Shown: positions 6,919-14,346 of the stretch, one piece after another
How positions within the stretch are numbered: position 1 is the first letter of the stretch
Layout of the letters: every line of letters begins with the position of its first letter
Origin: an uncultured bacterium
GTDB lineage: Bacteria; Bacillota; Clostridia; Lachnospirales; Lachnospiraceae
Assembly (NCBI GenBank): GCA_937916345.1
Contig: CALFUE010000183.1
Span: forward strand, 1 to 14,815
DNA length: 14,815 nucleotides
Direction of reading: 5' to 3'
The notes under the pieces: generated by a model
What the model was told of the DNA's origin: nothing
Databases searched by the model: none
The model's input: the letters and a program-made list of their open reading frames with translations, nothing else
Program-made: the position numbers and the translations under genes

Positions 6919-7677
6919 ATGAAGATCATCAGATCGTTTTTGGCTGCGATATCCACATATTCCAGGATTCCCGTGCCGCCATTTAAGTTGGAGGAGGAGA
7001 GTGATCTTATTCTCATTTTTTTCCCAATTGTTGGGATTGTGATCGGCGCGGTGGAACTTATTTGGAGGATTTTTTGCAAGGCATTTCCTGTGGGGGATAT
7101 CGCATATATTATCGTATCGACAGTGATACCGTTACTCGTCACCGGAGGAATCCACATGGACGGCTACATGGATACCTCGGATGCGCTGTCGAGCTTTGGC
7201 GATCGGGATAAAAAATTAAAGATATTGTCGGATCCGGTCGTTGGAGCTTTCGCGGTAATAAGAGCGATCGTGCTTATTCTTTTATTTTTAGCGGGAATCT
7301 CCGGGATAAAAAACAACAACTCTTTTTATATTTTCTGCCTCGTTTTTGTACTGGCAAGGGTATTATCAGCGCTATCCTCATTCCTGTTTCCAATAGCAAA
7401 GAAGACGGGAATGCTGTATACTTTGACGAGGAGCAAAAAGCGATCGGTTATTGCTTGTGTTTTGATCATTGAGGCAGCGGCAGTTGTCATCATTATGTTT
7501 ATCATAACGCCCGCATCTGTATTTGTTGTACTATCCGCGCTTCTTTGTCTCCTGTATTACTATTTCAGGTCGAAGGCAGCCTTCGGGGGAGTGACGGGAG
7601 ACACCGCAGGCTGGTTTCTTTGCCTGTGTGAGCTTTTAATGACACTGGTGACAGCTTTTTTGGACATAGTATCTTGA
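6919..7677 (+). CDS. cobS: Cobalamin synthase (adenosylcobinamide-GDP ribazoletransferase)
   Basis: CobS is a membrane enzyme that joins adenosylcobinamide-GDP to alpha-ribazole or its phosphate, completing the cobamide. The 252 residues contain SRIPVP (15-20), the metal-binding acidic motif GGIHMDGYMDTSDAL (76-90) and GGVTGDTAG (223-231), with several hydrophobic segments between and after them (for example 31-50, 60-75, 114-128, 136-158, 176-214). The length is typical. It starts 6 bases after cobU, with AAGGA at 6905-6909 about 9 bases upstream, and so has its own ribosome binding site, unlike most neighbours. It works with CobT, CobU and CobC at the cytoplasmic membrane. Confidence 0.95.
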   Translation: MKIIRSFLAAISTYSRIPVPPFKLEEESDLILIFFPIVGIVIGAVELIWRIFCKAFPVGDIAYIIVSTVIPLLVTGGIHMDGYMDTSDALSSFGDRDKKLKILSDPVVGAFAVIRAIVLILLFLAGISGIKNNNSFYIFCLVFVLARVLSALSSFLFPIAKKTGMLYTLTRSKKRSVIACVLIIEAAAVVIIMFIITPASVFVVLSALLCLLYYYFRSKAAFGGVTGDTAGWFLCLCELLMTLVTAFLDIVS

Positions 7678-7687
7678 TACTGAAGAT

Positions 7688-8254
7688 ATGAAGCTTTTTT
7701 TTATACGCCATGGCGCAACCCTTGGAAATGAAAAGAAAAAATATATCGGAAAAAATATCGACGAGCCATTGTCGGATCATGGGGCAGAGACTTTAAGAGA
7801 GCGCACCGGCCGTAACTATTACCCCGATGCAGATATGCTATTTTCCTCGGAGATGCTCCGCTGCAGACAGAGCGCCGGAATCATATACCCGGGCAAACCG
7901 ATAATAATTGCAGAAGGTCTTACAGAGACAGACTTTGGTGAGTTTGAGGGAAAGACATATGAGGAATTAAAGGATGACGCGAGATACATTAAATGGATCG
8001 ATGGAAGGGGCCGGATCGCAGCACCCGGTGCTGAGGCAACAGAGACCTTTGACAGAAGAGTAGAAAAGGGTTTTTTTAGCATCATAGAGAAAGGAGAGGA
8101 CAAAAAAACTGCGGCAGTATTGAGCGGAGGTGTGATAATGAATATCCTGAGCCGCTTTTACGGCGGAGATTATTACGACTATATGCTAAGGAACGGAGAG
8201 ATGATAGAGGCAGATATTTCAGGAGGCAGGATCACGGAGATAAAAAAATTATGA
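7688..8254 (+). CDS. cobC: CobC-like histidine phosphatase (alpha-ribazole phosphatase family) with altered second histidine site
   Basis: CobC-type enzymes remove the phosphate from alpha-ribazole 5'-phosphate or adenosylcobalamin 5'-phosphate. The 188 residues begin LFFIRHGATLGN, with the phospho-acceptor His8 in RHG (7-9). The conserved SSEMLRCRQSA (53-63) with its Arg and the TDFGEFEGK stretch (81-89) are present. The second histidine, normally in VHGG or SHGG near the C-terminus, is missing: the matching stretch reads AVLSGGVIMNIL with Ser146 in that position, and the codon is AGC. The rest of the C-terminus (GDYYDYMLRNGE) keeps the family pattern. Its place directly after cobS and before cbiB supports the assignment, but whether this copy is an active phosphatase is open. 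It starts 10 bases after cobS and ends in an ATGA overlap with cbiB. Confidence 0.85.
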   Translation: MKLFFIRHGATLGNEKKKYIGKNIDEPLSDHGAETLRERTGRNYYPDADMLFSSEMLRCRQSAGIIYPGKPIIIAEGLTETDFGEFEGKTYEELKDDARYIKWIDGRGRIAAPGAEATETFDRRVEKGFFSIIEKGEDKKTAAVLSGGVIMNILSRFYGGDYYDYMLRNGEMIEADISGGRITEIKKL

Positions 8255-9216
8255 CGCTTCATCTGTTGGCTTTTTTAATCGGAATCATAATGGATCTAAT
8301 TCTCGGAGACCCCTTATTTCTTCCCCATCCCGTAATGGCTATGGGTGCCATGATAAAGGCGCTTGAAAAAAGACTATTCCAAAATAATGTGTTTAATGGC
8401 GCTGTTCTTGCGATAATAATGTTATTGTCAGTATTCTTTGGCAGTGGTATTGTTTTGACAGTATCATATATAATCCACCCTGCGCTGTTTGTACTGGTTG
8501 AATCTATTATGACCTGGCAGTGCATCGCAATGAGATCCATGGCAAAGGCGTCGTGTGAGGTAAAGAAGGCGCTGGAAAAAAAAGATATCGGGGCAGCGAG
8601 AAAAGCCGTATCCATGATAGTGGGGCGCGATACAGACGGGCTTGATGAGAGCGGCATAATAAGGGCAGCGGTTGAGTCCGTGGCGGAGAGCACCACGGAT
8701 GGCGTAATATCTCCTATGTTTTATCTCCTTTTTTTCGGACCGGTATTCGGGATGGTATTTAAGGCCTCAAGCACCATGGATTCCATGATTGGCTACAAAA
8801 ATGAGAGATATATGTATTTCGGCAGGGCAGCGGCGAGGATTGATGATGTATTAAATTTCATTCCGGCCCGCATTGCGGCCATCCTCATGATAATCGCGGC
8901 AGCGCTCTGTCCTGATACCGGAGGAAAAAACGCTGTCCGTATATTTATGAGGGATCGAAATAAGCACCCGAGCCCAAACTCCGGCCAGACAGAGAGTGTG
9001 TGCGCGGGAGCGCTGGGATTAAAGCTGTCAGGTGATGCCGCCTACGGCGGTGTCCTGGTGAAAAAAGAAACAATTGGCGATAGCCAAAAAAGACCGGATG
9101 CAGGCGATATAATAAGGATCAACAGGCTGATGTATATCACGGGGCTTATTTTTACTTTTTTAGGGATTGGAGTGTTATGGTTCATCACGGCGGTGATATC
9201 TATAATAACAAAGTGA
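8251..9216 (+). CDS. cbiB: Adenosylcobinamide-phosphate synthase
   Basis: CbiB is a membrane enzyme that attaches aminopropanol phosphate, made through CobD, to adenosylcobyric acid. The 321 residues have GDPLFLPHPVMAMG near the N-terminus (19-32), RDTDGLDESGIIRAAVES (126-143) running into ESTTDGVISP (146-155), a membrane segment around 156-170, GYKNERYMYFGRAAARIDDV (181-200) and HPSPNSGQTES (239-249). These are family hallmarks, and the length is typical. Hydrophobic segments near 5-18, 50-82, 155-170, 205-219 and 297-319 suit an integral membrane protein. It overlaps cobC by ATGA; its last 40 bases, coding for the final hydrophobic segment, also encode the start of cobD. Confidence 0.93.
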   Translation: MTLHLLAFLIGIIMDLILGDPLFLPHPVMAMGAMIKALEKRLFQNNVFNGAVLAIIMLLSVFFGSGIVLTVSYIIHPALFVLVESIMTWQCIAMRSMAKASCEVKKALEKKDIGAARKAVSMIVGRDTDGLDESGIIRAAVESVAESTTDGVISPMFYLLFFGPVFGMVFKASSTMDSMIGYKNERYMYFGRAAARIDDVLNFIPARIAAILMIIAAALCPDTGGKNAVRIFMRDRNKHPSPNSGQTESVCAGALGLKLSGDAAYGGVLVKKETIGDSQKRPDAGDIIRINRLMYITGLIFTFLGIGVLWFITAVISIITK

Positions 9217-10145
9217 ATCTCGATTTTTCCGTAAATATCAATCCGCTTGGAATGCCGGAGAGCGTAAAGCGTACCTTATGCGAAAATACATCCTTAGGTG
9301 CCGTCTATCCGGATATCTCATGTGGGAAACTTTTGAAAGCTGTGAGCATACGATACGGCGTGAAGGAGTCTGATATTATCTTTGGAAGCGGAGCATCTGA
9401 GCTTTTTATGGCAATCGTTCATGCACTGAGACCCAAAAGCGTTTCTATTCCGATACCTTCATTTTACGGCTATGAGTACGCTGCAAACGCCGTAAATGCG
9501 CAGGTGACATATACAAAAAAAACAGAGGATAAGGCAGAGCTTGTATTTATAGGAAGCCCGAACAATCCTGACGGAAGGATCTGCGGATATGATGTGATGA
9601 AAAATATTGATTCAATACTTGTCATAGACGAGAGCTTTATTGAATTTGCGGGGGAGGAGTATTCCCTGATCAATGAGTATTCCTCACACAAAAATATGAT
9701 TATCGTCAGATCCTTCACCAAGGCATACTGTATGCCGGGCATCAGGCTGGCGTGGTGTGTGTGCGCCGATGAAAAGATCAGAGAAAAGATCAGGAAAAAT
9801 CTCCCTGAGTGGAATGTCTCATCCATCGCCCAGCAGGCGGGGGTGATGTGTCTGTCGGAGGATGAATATTTGATAAAGACGCGGGAGCTGATAAAAAAGG
9901 AGAGAGAAATCATAAGTGCTGCCTTTGATGAGATGGGGCTCAAATACCATTTGTCAAATGTGAATTTTATGCTGATAGAAAGTGAGCTGCCGCTTTATGA
10001 TGAGCTTTTGAAAAAAGGCATACTGATCAGGGACTGCTCGGATTTTAAGGGTTTAAGAAGGGGATATTACCGGATTGCTGTCCGCACCCATGAGGAAAAT
10101 GAGATATTGCTAAAAGCCCTGGAGGAAATAATACATGACTCCTGA
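9177..10145 (+). CDS. cobD: L-threonine-O-3-phosphate decarboxylase (PLP-dependent)
   Basis: CobD decarboxylates threonine phosphate to (R)-1-aminopropan-2-ol phosphate, the linker used by CbiB. The 322-residue class I aminotransferase-fold protein begins MVHHGGDIY, and HGG-I-Y plus DFSVNINPLG (16-25) is the N-terminal signature of the family. This fixes the start at 9177 even though it lies 40 bases inside cbiB. YPD (44-46), SPNNPDGR (127-134), Asp151 for the PLP ring and Lys182 in SFTKAYCMPGIRLAW for the PLP Schiff base are all present. A GGAG at 9169-9172 serves as ribosome binding site. A histidinol-phosphate aminotransferase is the main alternative, but HGG at the start and the neighbours argue against it. 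It overlaps cbiC by 11 bases. Confidence 0.92.
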   Translation: MVHHGGDIYNNKVNLDFSVNINPLGMPESVKRTLCENTSLGAVYPDISCGKLLKAVSIRYGVKESDIIFGSGASELFMAIVHALRPKSVSIPIPSFYGYEYAANAVNAQVTYTKKTEDKAELVFIGSPNNPDGRICGYDVMKNIDSILVIDESFIEFAGEEYSLINEYSSHKNMIIVRSFTKAYCMPGIRLAWCVCADEKIREKIRKNLPEWNVSSIAQQAGVMCLSEDEYLIKTRELIKKEREIISAAFDEMGLKYHLSNVNFMLIESELPLYDELLKKGILIRDCSDFKGLRRGYYRIAVRTHEENEILLKALEEIIHDS

Positions 10146-10761
10146 AGAAATCGAAAAAAAGAGCTTTGAGATAATAGATGAGGAATTAAGCTCAAGGGGC
10201 ATCAGCTTAGACGAGGAGCTTTCTCCCATAATAAAGCGAGCCATACATACCACCGCGGATTTCGACTATGCGGGAAGTCTCAAATTTTCAGAGGGAGCCA
10301 TCCCAAAAATTAAGGGCTTAATAAAAAAAGGGGCCGTGATAGTAACCGACACAAATATGGCTCTGACCGGAATAAACAAAAAGGCGGCTGAGAGCTTCGG
10401 AGTGAGAGTCAGATGCTTTATGGCAGATGAGGATGTGGCTGTAGATGCAGGGAAACGCGGTGAGACCAGAGCGGCTCTCTGCGCAGAAAAAGCCTTTAGA
10501 TTAAATGACGAGGTGATATATGTGGTTGGAAACGCTCCCACTGCGCTCATGAGGATACACGAATTAAACAGGGAGAACAAGAGCTTTCCCGCCTTTATCG
10601 TTGGAGTTCCGGTGGGTTTCGTGAATGTGGTCTGCGCAAAGGAGCTTATCATGAAAAGTGATATCCCCTATATAATAAACGAGGGAAGAAAGGGCGGAAG
10701 CACTGTGGCAGCAGCGATCATAAACGCGCTGCTCTACGAATTAGAAAAGGAAAAAATATGA
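10135..10761 (+). CDS. cbiC: Cobalt-precorrin-8 methylmutase
   Basis: CbiC moves the methyl group from C11 to C12 of cobalt-precorrin-8, giving cobyrinic acid. The 208 residues carry the catalytic histidine His38 in RAIHTTADFDYA, DTNMALTGIN, VGNAPTAL, GVPVGFVNVVCAKE and the C-terminal GRKGGSTVAAAIINAL, the full set of family motifs at normal spacing. A GGAGG at 10121-10125 lies 9 bases before the ATG, inside the end of cobD. It is the first of the ring-building enzymes here, although it catalyses the last rearrangement of the macrocycle. It overlaps cbiD by ATGA. Confidence 0.95.
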   Translation: MTPEEIEKKSFEIIDEELSSRGISLDEELSPIIKRAIHTTADFDYAGSLKFSEGAIPKIKGLIKKGAVIVTDTNMALTGINKKAAESFGVRVRCFMADEDVAVDAGKRGETRAALCAEKAFRLNDEVIYVVGNAPTALMRIHELNRENKSFPAFIVGVPVGFVNVVCAKELIMKSDIPYIINEGRKGGSTVAAAIINALLYELEKEKI

Positions 10762-11894
10762 GGTTTGGGTTTACTACCGGAAGCTGTGCGGCAGCGGCAG
10801 CGGGGGCGGCCTGTTTCATGCTTCTGTCCGGCAGAGGGATAGATGAGATCACCATTGATACACCCAAGGGGATAAAATACACGGCTGCTCTTTATGATAT
10901 TATTAAAGACGAAAAAAAGGTGAGCTGCGCCGTGAAAAAGGACGCCGGTGATGATCCGGATGTGACGGACGGCATGCTTATCTATGCCGCTGTATCTTTT
11001 TTGGGGGACGAGGATAATGACAGCAATGGGGCACAGAAGGTCATAATAGAGGGCGGAGAGGGGGTCGGCCGCGTCATGCTGCCGGGACTGGACAGACCTG
11101 TGGGGGATGCCGCCATCAATTCCGTGCCCCGCCGGATGATAACAGAGGAGATCAAAAAGATTTGTCGTCAGTTTGACTACAGGGGAGCTGTTCGTGTATT
11201 GATATACGCCCCGGAGGGTGAAAGAATAGCAGGCCAAACCTTTAATCCCAGACTTGGCATCAGGGGAGGCATCTCGATACTGGGAACCACAGGCATAGTT
11301 GAACCCATGAGTAATGAGGCATTGATAGAGACCATCAGGCTTGAGATAGAGCAGAAGGCGGCTCTGGGGTACTCCATGCTGGTCATCGCCCCGGGAAATT
11401 ACGGGGCGGATTTTTTGAAAAAAAAATATGGACTAAGTAGTGATGATTATGTTTTGTGCAGCAATTTTGTCGGACTGACCGTGGATATGGCGGTATCGGC
11501 CGGCATAAAAAACATTCTCTTCACCGGTCACATGGGAAAGCTTATAAAGGTTGCGGGGGGCATCATGAATACTCACTCAAGGGAGAGTGACTGCAGATGT
11601 GAGCTGATGAGTGCCTTTGCCATCAGGGCAGGCGCAGAGGATGGGATTTCCAATGCGCTGCTTGATGCATCAACGACTGAGGAAGCCGCGGAAATGATGG
11701 AAGAGGCCGGAATTTTACGGGAAGCTTGTAATATTGCCGTTGAAAGGATAAAATTTTATCTGGAAAAAAGAGCGGAAAATAAATTGAATGCAGAGTGTAT
11801 CATGTTCTCCAATGTATACGGAGAGCTGGGCAAAACTTACGGAGCAGAGGAATGGTTTACTTTGTGGGAGCGGGAACGGGAGCGATCGATATGA
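10758..11894 (+). CDS. cbiD: Cobalt-precorrin-5B C1-methyltransferase
   Basis: CbiD methylates C1 of cobalt-precorrin-5B in the anaerobic pathway; it is not related to the SAM methyltransferases of the CbiF/CbiH fold. The 378 residues show FTTGSCAAAAAGAA (5-18), KKDAGDDPDVTDG, FNPRLGIRGGISILGTTGIVEPMS, ITPGN-like VIAPGNYG and FTGHMGKLIKVAGGIMNTHS followed by the (D)xR-type ADCRCE-like SDCRCE stretch, all expected for the family. Natural homologues end soon after the FSN-YGEL-GAE region; here the last residues, WERERERSI, are encoded by the same DNA as the Gly-rich loop of CbiF. An in-frame A9 run encoding three lysines lies near 11418-11426. cbiD marks the cobalt-early, oxygen-independent route. 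Confidence 0.94.
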   Translation: MRFGFTTGSCAAAAAGAACFMLLSGRGIDEITIDTPKGIKYTAALYDIIKDEKKVSCAVKKDAGDDPDVTDGMLIYAAVSFLGDEDNDSNGAQKVIIEGGEGVGRVMLPGLDRPVGDAAINSVPRRMITEEIKKICRQFDYRGAVRVLIYAPEGERIAGQTFNPRLGIRGGISILGTTGIVEPMSNEALIETIRLEIEQKAALGYSMLVIAPGNYGADFLKKKYGLSSDDYVLCSNFVGLTVDMAVSAGIKNILFTGHMGKLIKVAGGIMNTHSRESDCRCELMSAFAIRAGAEDGISNALLDASTTEEAAEMMEEAGILREACNIAVERIKFYLEKRAENKLNAECIMFSNVYGELGKTYGAEEWFTLWERERERSI

Positions 11895-12613
11895 TCACAA
11901 TCCGCGGCATGAGGCTCATAGAAGAGTGCGATGTGTTGATCTACGCGGGATCGCTGGTAAATCCCGAATTATTACACTACGCGAAAAAAGATCCGGATAT
12001 CTATGACAGCGCTCTGATGACGCTTCCTGAGATAATAGAGATAATTGAGAGAGCCGAGGGCGTGGGGAAAAATACGGTTCGTCTCCACACGGGAGACCCG
12101 GGCCTCTATAGCGCCATGGCGGAGCAAATGAGAGAGCTGGATAAAAGAGGGATCGAATACGAGGTCTGTCCCGGAGTCACGGCATGCTTCTCCGCGGCGG
12201 CATCATTAAAGCTGGAATATACCCTTCCCGGCGTTTCCCAGACTCTTATTATAACGAGACTTGAGGGAAGGACGGAGGTTCCGCCTATGGAAAAAATAGA
12301 GGATCTCTCCCGGCATCAGGCCTCAATGGCAGTTTATTTAAGCGCGGGAATGATGGGGGAATTGGCGGATCGCCTGATCAGCGGAGGGTATCGCCCTGAT
12401 ACTCCCGCTGCTATTGTTTACAAGGCTTCCTGGCCTGACGAGAAAAAAATAGTCTGTTCCCTTGAACAGCTGGAACAGAAGGCGTTGGAAAACAATATAA
12501 AAAAGACCGCTGTGGTTCTGGTGGGTGATGCCATCGGAAAAAATAATTTCTCCGATTCAAAGCTCTATTCACCGGATTTTTTTACAGAATACAGGATGGG
12601 GAAAAATGAGTGA
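11852..12613 (+). CDS. cbiF: Cobalt-precorrin-4 C11-methyltransferase
   Basis: CbiF uses SAM to methylate C11 of cobalt-precorrin-4, giving cobalt-precorrin-5A. Counted from 11852 it has 253 residues, the normal size, with MVYFVGAGTGAIDMITIRG at the N-terminus (tetrapyrrole-methylase SAM loop), LIYAGSLVNPELL, RLHTGDPGLYSA and CPGVTACFSAAASL. Longer starts exist upstream in the same frame (for example 11795), but they add 19 residues without family match; the ATG at 11852 has GGAG at 11841-11844, seven bases away. The gene therefore overlaps cbiD by 43 bases in another frame. It overlaps cbiG by 8 bases. The common neighbour cbiE or cbiET, often found between cbiD and cbiF, is absent here. Confidence 0.93.
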   Translation: MVYFVGAGTGAIDMITIRGMRLIEECDVLIYAGSLVNPELLHYAKKDPDIYDSALMTLPEIIEIIERAEGVGKNTVRLHTGDPGLYSAMAEQMRELDKRGIEYEVCPGVTACFSAAASLKLEYTLPGVSQTLIITRLEGRTEVPPMEKIEDLSRHQASMAVYLSAGMMGELADRLISGGYRPDTPAAIVYKASWPDEKKIVCSLEQLEQKALENNIKKTAVVLVGDAIGKNNFSDSKLYSPDFFTEYRMGKNE

Positions 12614-13628
12614 GATGGATATAGTCAGTTTTACAAAAAGGGGACACGAGCTCGCCCTGACCATAGAGGGTGGGAGAGCCTACAGCAGGTGCAGCTCTTT
12701 TTTTGACAGGGATTTTTATGTGAGGGATATGACAGCCTTCCTGTCAGAGAGATTTGAGAGCAGGACGCCCATCATTTTTATAGGAGCCACCGGCATTGCG
12801 GTGAGGCTCATAGCTCCCTTTGTAAATGACAAGACAAAAGATACAGCTGTGATCGTAATGGACGAGGGGAATAATTTTGTGATACCTATTCTCTCGGGGC
12901 ATCTGGGCGGGGCAAATGAGCTGGCGGTCTCTCTGGCGAAAAAGACGGGAGCCGCAGCAGTCATCACCACTGCCACGGACATCAATTCTGAATTCGCCGT
13001 GGATATGTTCGCGAAAAGAAATCATTTGCTGATATTGCAGAAGGACGGTATCGCTGAGGTCTCATCAAAGCTTCTCGCTGGCAATTCCATCACGGTTTCT
13101 GTGGATGAGACGAGAGTCAGCCTGATGCCATCCGACAAAAAGATAGAAATGGTGGAATATCCCCCGGCGGGAAAGGTCGATGTATTGATCACCGAGGATA
13201 AAAAGATATTTGATCAGGCATCTGTTACTCTGGTTCCCAGGAAATATATCCTGGGCGCAGGCTGCAGGCGGGATAAGAAAGAGGAAGAGTTTAATGATTT
13301 CATAGAATGGTTTCTATTTGAAAACGGAATCGATGAGGAATTGGTTGGTACACTTTCCTCCATCGATATAAAAAAGGATGAGGAATGCCTCATCAACTGG
13401 AGCAGAAAGAGAAACTGCGAGTTTCGGACTTTTTCAAGCGAGGAACTCTCGAAATCAGACGGAGATTTTTCTGTGTCGGAATTCGTCAGGGAAAAGACCG
13501 GAGTATCAAATGTCTGCGAGCGCGCCGCCGTTGCCGCGGGAGGAAGGCTTCTCATAAAAAAGACGGCAGGATGTGGCGTGACAGCAGCTTTGGCCATCAG
13601 GGATTGGAGTGTGAGCTTCGATGAATAG
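12606..13628 (+). CDS. cbiG: Cobalt-precorrin-5A hydrolase
   Basis: CbiG opens the delta-lactone of cobalt-precorrin-5A and releases the two-carbon fragment as acetaldehyde, an anaerobic-pathway step. Starting at 12606 the protein has 340 residues, with an N-terminal domain containing FIGATGIAVR (58-67), ILSGHLGGANELA (95-107) and TTATD (121-125). The CbiG C-terminal domain follows, with YILGAGCRRDK (214-224) and GVSNVCERAAVAAGG (299-313). The same frame is open back to 12525, but the extra 27 residues lie within cbiF and do not resemble the family. AGGATGGGG just upstream gives a plausible ribosome binding site, and the start sits inside the end of cbiF. It overlaps cbiH by 8 bases. Confidence 0.93.
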   Translation: MSEMDIVSFTKRGHELALTIEGGRAYSRCSSFFDRDFYVRDMTAFLSERFESRTPIIFIGATGIAVRLIAPFVNDKTKDTAVIVMDEGNNFVIPILSGHLGGANELAVSLAKKTGAAAVITTATDINSEFAVDMFAKRNHLLILQKDGIAEVSSKLLAGNSITVSVDETRVSLMPSDKKIEMVEYPPAGKVDVLITEDKKIFDQASVTLVPRKYILGAGCRRDKKEEEFNDFIEWFLFENGIDEELVGTLSSIDIKKDEECLINWSRKRNCEFRTFSSEELSKSDGDFSVSEFVREKTGVSNVCERAAVAAGGRLLIKKTAGCGVTAALAIRDWSVSFDE

Positions 13629-14346
13629 GATATATATAGTTGGTATCGGTCCGGGAATGACAAGCGCCATGACACAGGATGCAGAAGCCGCCCTTTCCGG
13701 GGCGGGGGTGATAATTGGCTACAGCAAATATGTGGAGCTGATAGCAGAGGAGTTTAAGGGTAAGGAGCTCCTTTCTACCCCGATGGGAGGCGAGATCGAC
13801 AGGTGTCGCATGTGCTTTGAAAAGGCTGCGCAGAATGAGACCGTAGCTCTGGTATGCAGCGGAGACGCGGGAGTGTACGGTCTGGCATCACTTATGTATG
13901 AGCTCTCGAGAGAGTATGAGGCAGAGCTTGTCGTGATACCAGGGGTTACCGCGGCGCTCTCAGGGGCGGCTCTTCTTGGTGCTCCCATAAACAATGATTT
14001 CTGTGTCATATCCCTCAGCGATCTCATGACCTCGTGGGAGAGGATTGAAAACAGATTAAAGGCGGCAGCTATCGGAGATTTTTCCGTAGTGATCTACAAC
14101 CCCGGAAGCCATGGGCGAAAGGATCACCTGAGGCGGGCTCTCGGTGTTATGGGCGAATATGTGGAGGGCACCCGTCCCTGCGGTTGGGTGAGAAATATCG
14201 GAAGAGACGGCGAGGAGGCACACACCTGCTCCTTTAAGGAATTACATGAGCTTTCCGCCGACATGTTTACTACCGTATTCATCGGCGCATCCAATAGTAA
14301 GATCATTGATGGAAAATTAGTCACCCCCAGGGGATATGATGTATGA
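13621..14346 (+). CDS. cbiH: Cobalt-precorrin-3 C17-methyltransferase (ring contraction)
   Basis: CbiH methylates C17 and drives ring contraction to cobalt-precorrin-4, using SAM. The 241-residue protein has the tetrapyrrole-methylase fold signatures IYIVGIGPG (4-12), CSGDAGVYGLA (79-89), VIPGVTAALSGAALLGAP (105-122) and the CobJ/CbiH-specific SLSDLMTSWE (131-140), followed by VIYNPGSHGRKDHL (157-170). There is no C-terminal iron-sulfur extension of the kind seen in long CobJ-type fusions, so it is the minimal form. A GGAG at 13606-13609 precedes the ATG by 11 bases; the start overlaps the end of cbiG. It ends in an ATGA overlap with cbiJ. Confidence 0.94.
   Translation: MNRIYIVGIGPGMTSAMTQDAEAALSGAGVIIGYSKYVELIAEEFKGKELLSTPMGGEIDRCRMCFEKAAQNETVALVCSGDAGVYGLASLMYELSREYEAELVVIPGVTAALSGAALLGAPINNDFCVISLSDLMTSWERIENRLKAAAIGDFSVVIYNPGSHGRKDHLRRALGVMGEYVEGTRPCGWVRNIGRDGEEAHTCSFKELHELSADMFTTVFIGASNSKIIDGKLVTPRGYDV

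Noticed and set aside
6880..6925. Possible terminator before cobS (T-run after a small CCGG/CCGG hairpin)
   Set aside because: The stem is only 4 bp, lies about 18 bases before the T-run, and the T-run directly precedes the cobS ATG with a good ribosome binding site.
9470..9943. Antisense open frame opposite cobD (157 codons)
   Set aside because: It is the complement of well-supported cobD; the serine- and isoleucine-rich translation has no motif.
11574..11595. Small inverted repeat CACTC/GAGTG in cbiD
   Set aside because: It is a 5-bp stem in coding sequence encoding the conserved THS region, with no regulatory context.
11795..11851. Longer N-terminus for cbiF
   Set aside because: The extra 19 residues lie within cbiD, do not fit the family, and the ATG at 11852 has a well-placed GGAG.
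12525..12605. Longer N-terminus for cbiG
   Set aside because: The added 27 residues are the out-of-frame reading of the CbiF C-terminus and do not resemble CbiG.
13214..13675. Antisense open frame across the cbiG-cbiH junction (153 codons)
   Set aside because: It covers two genes with clear catalytic motifs and shows no domain of its own.
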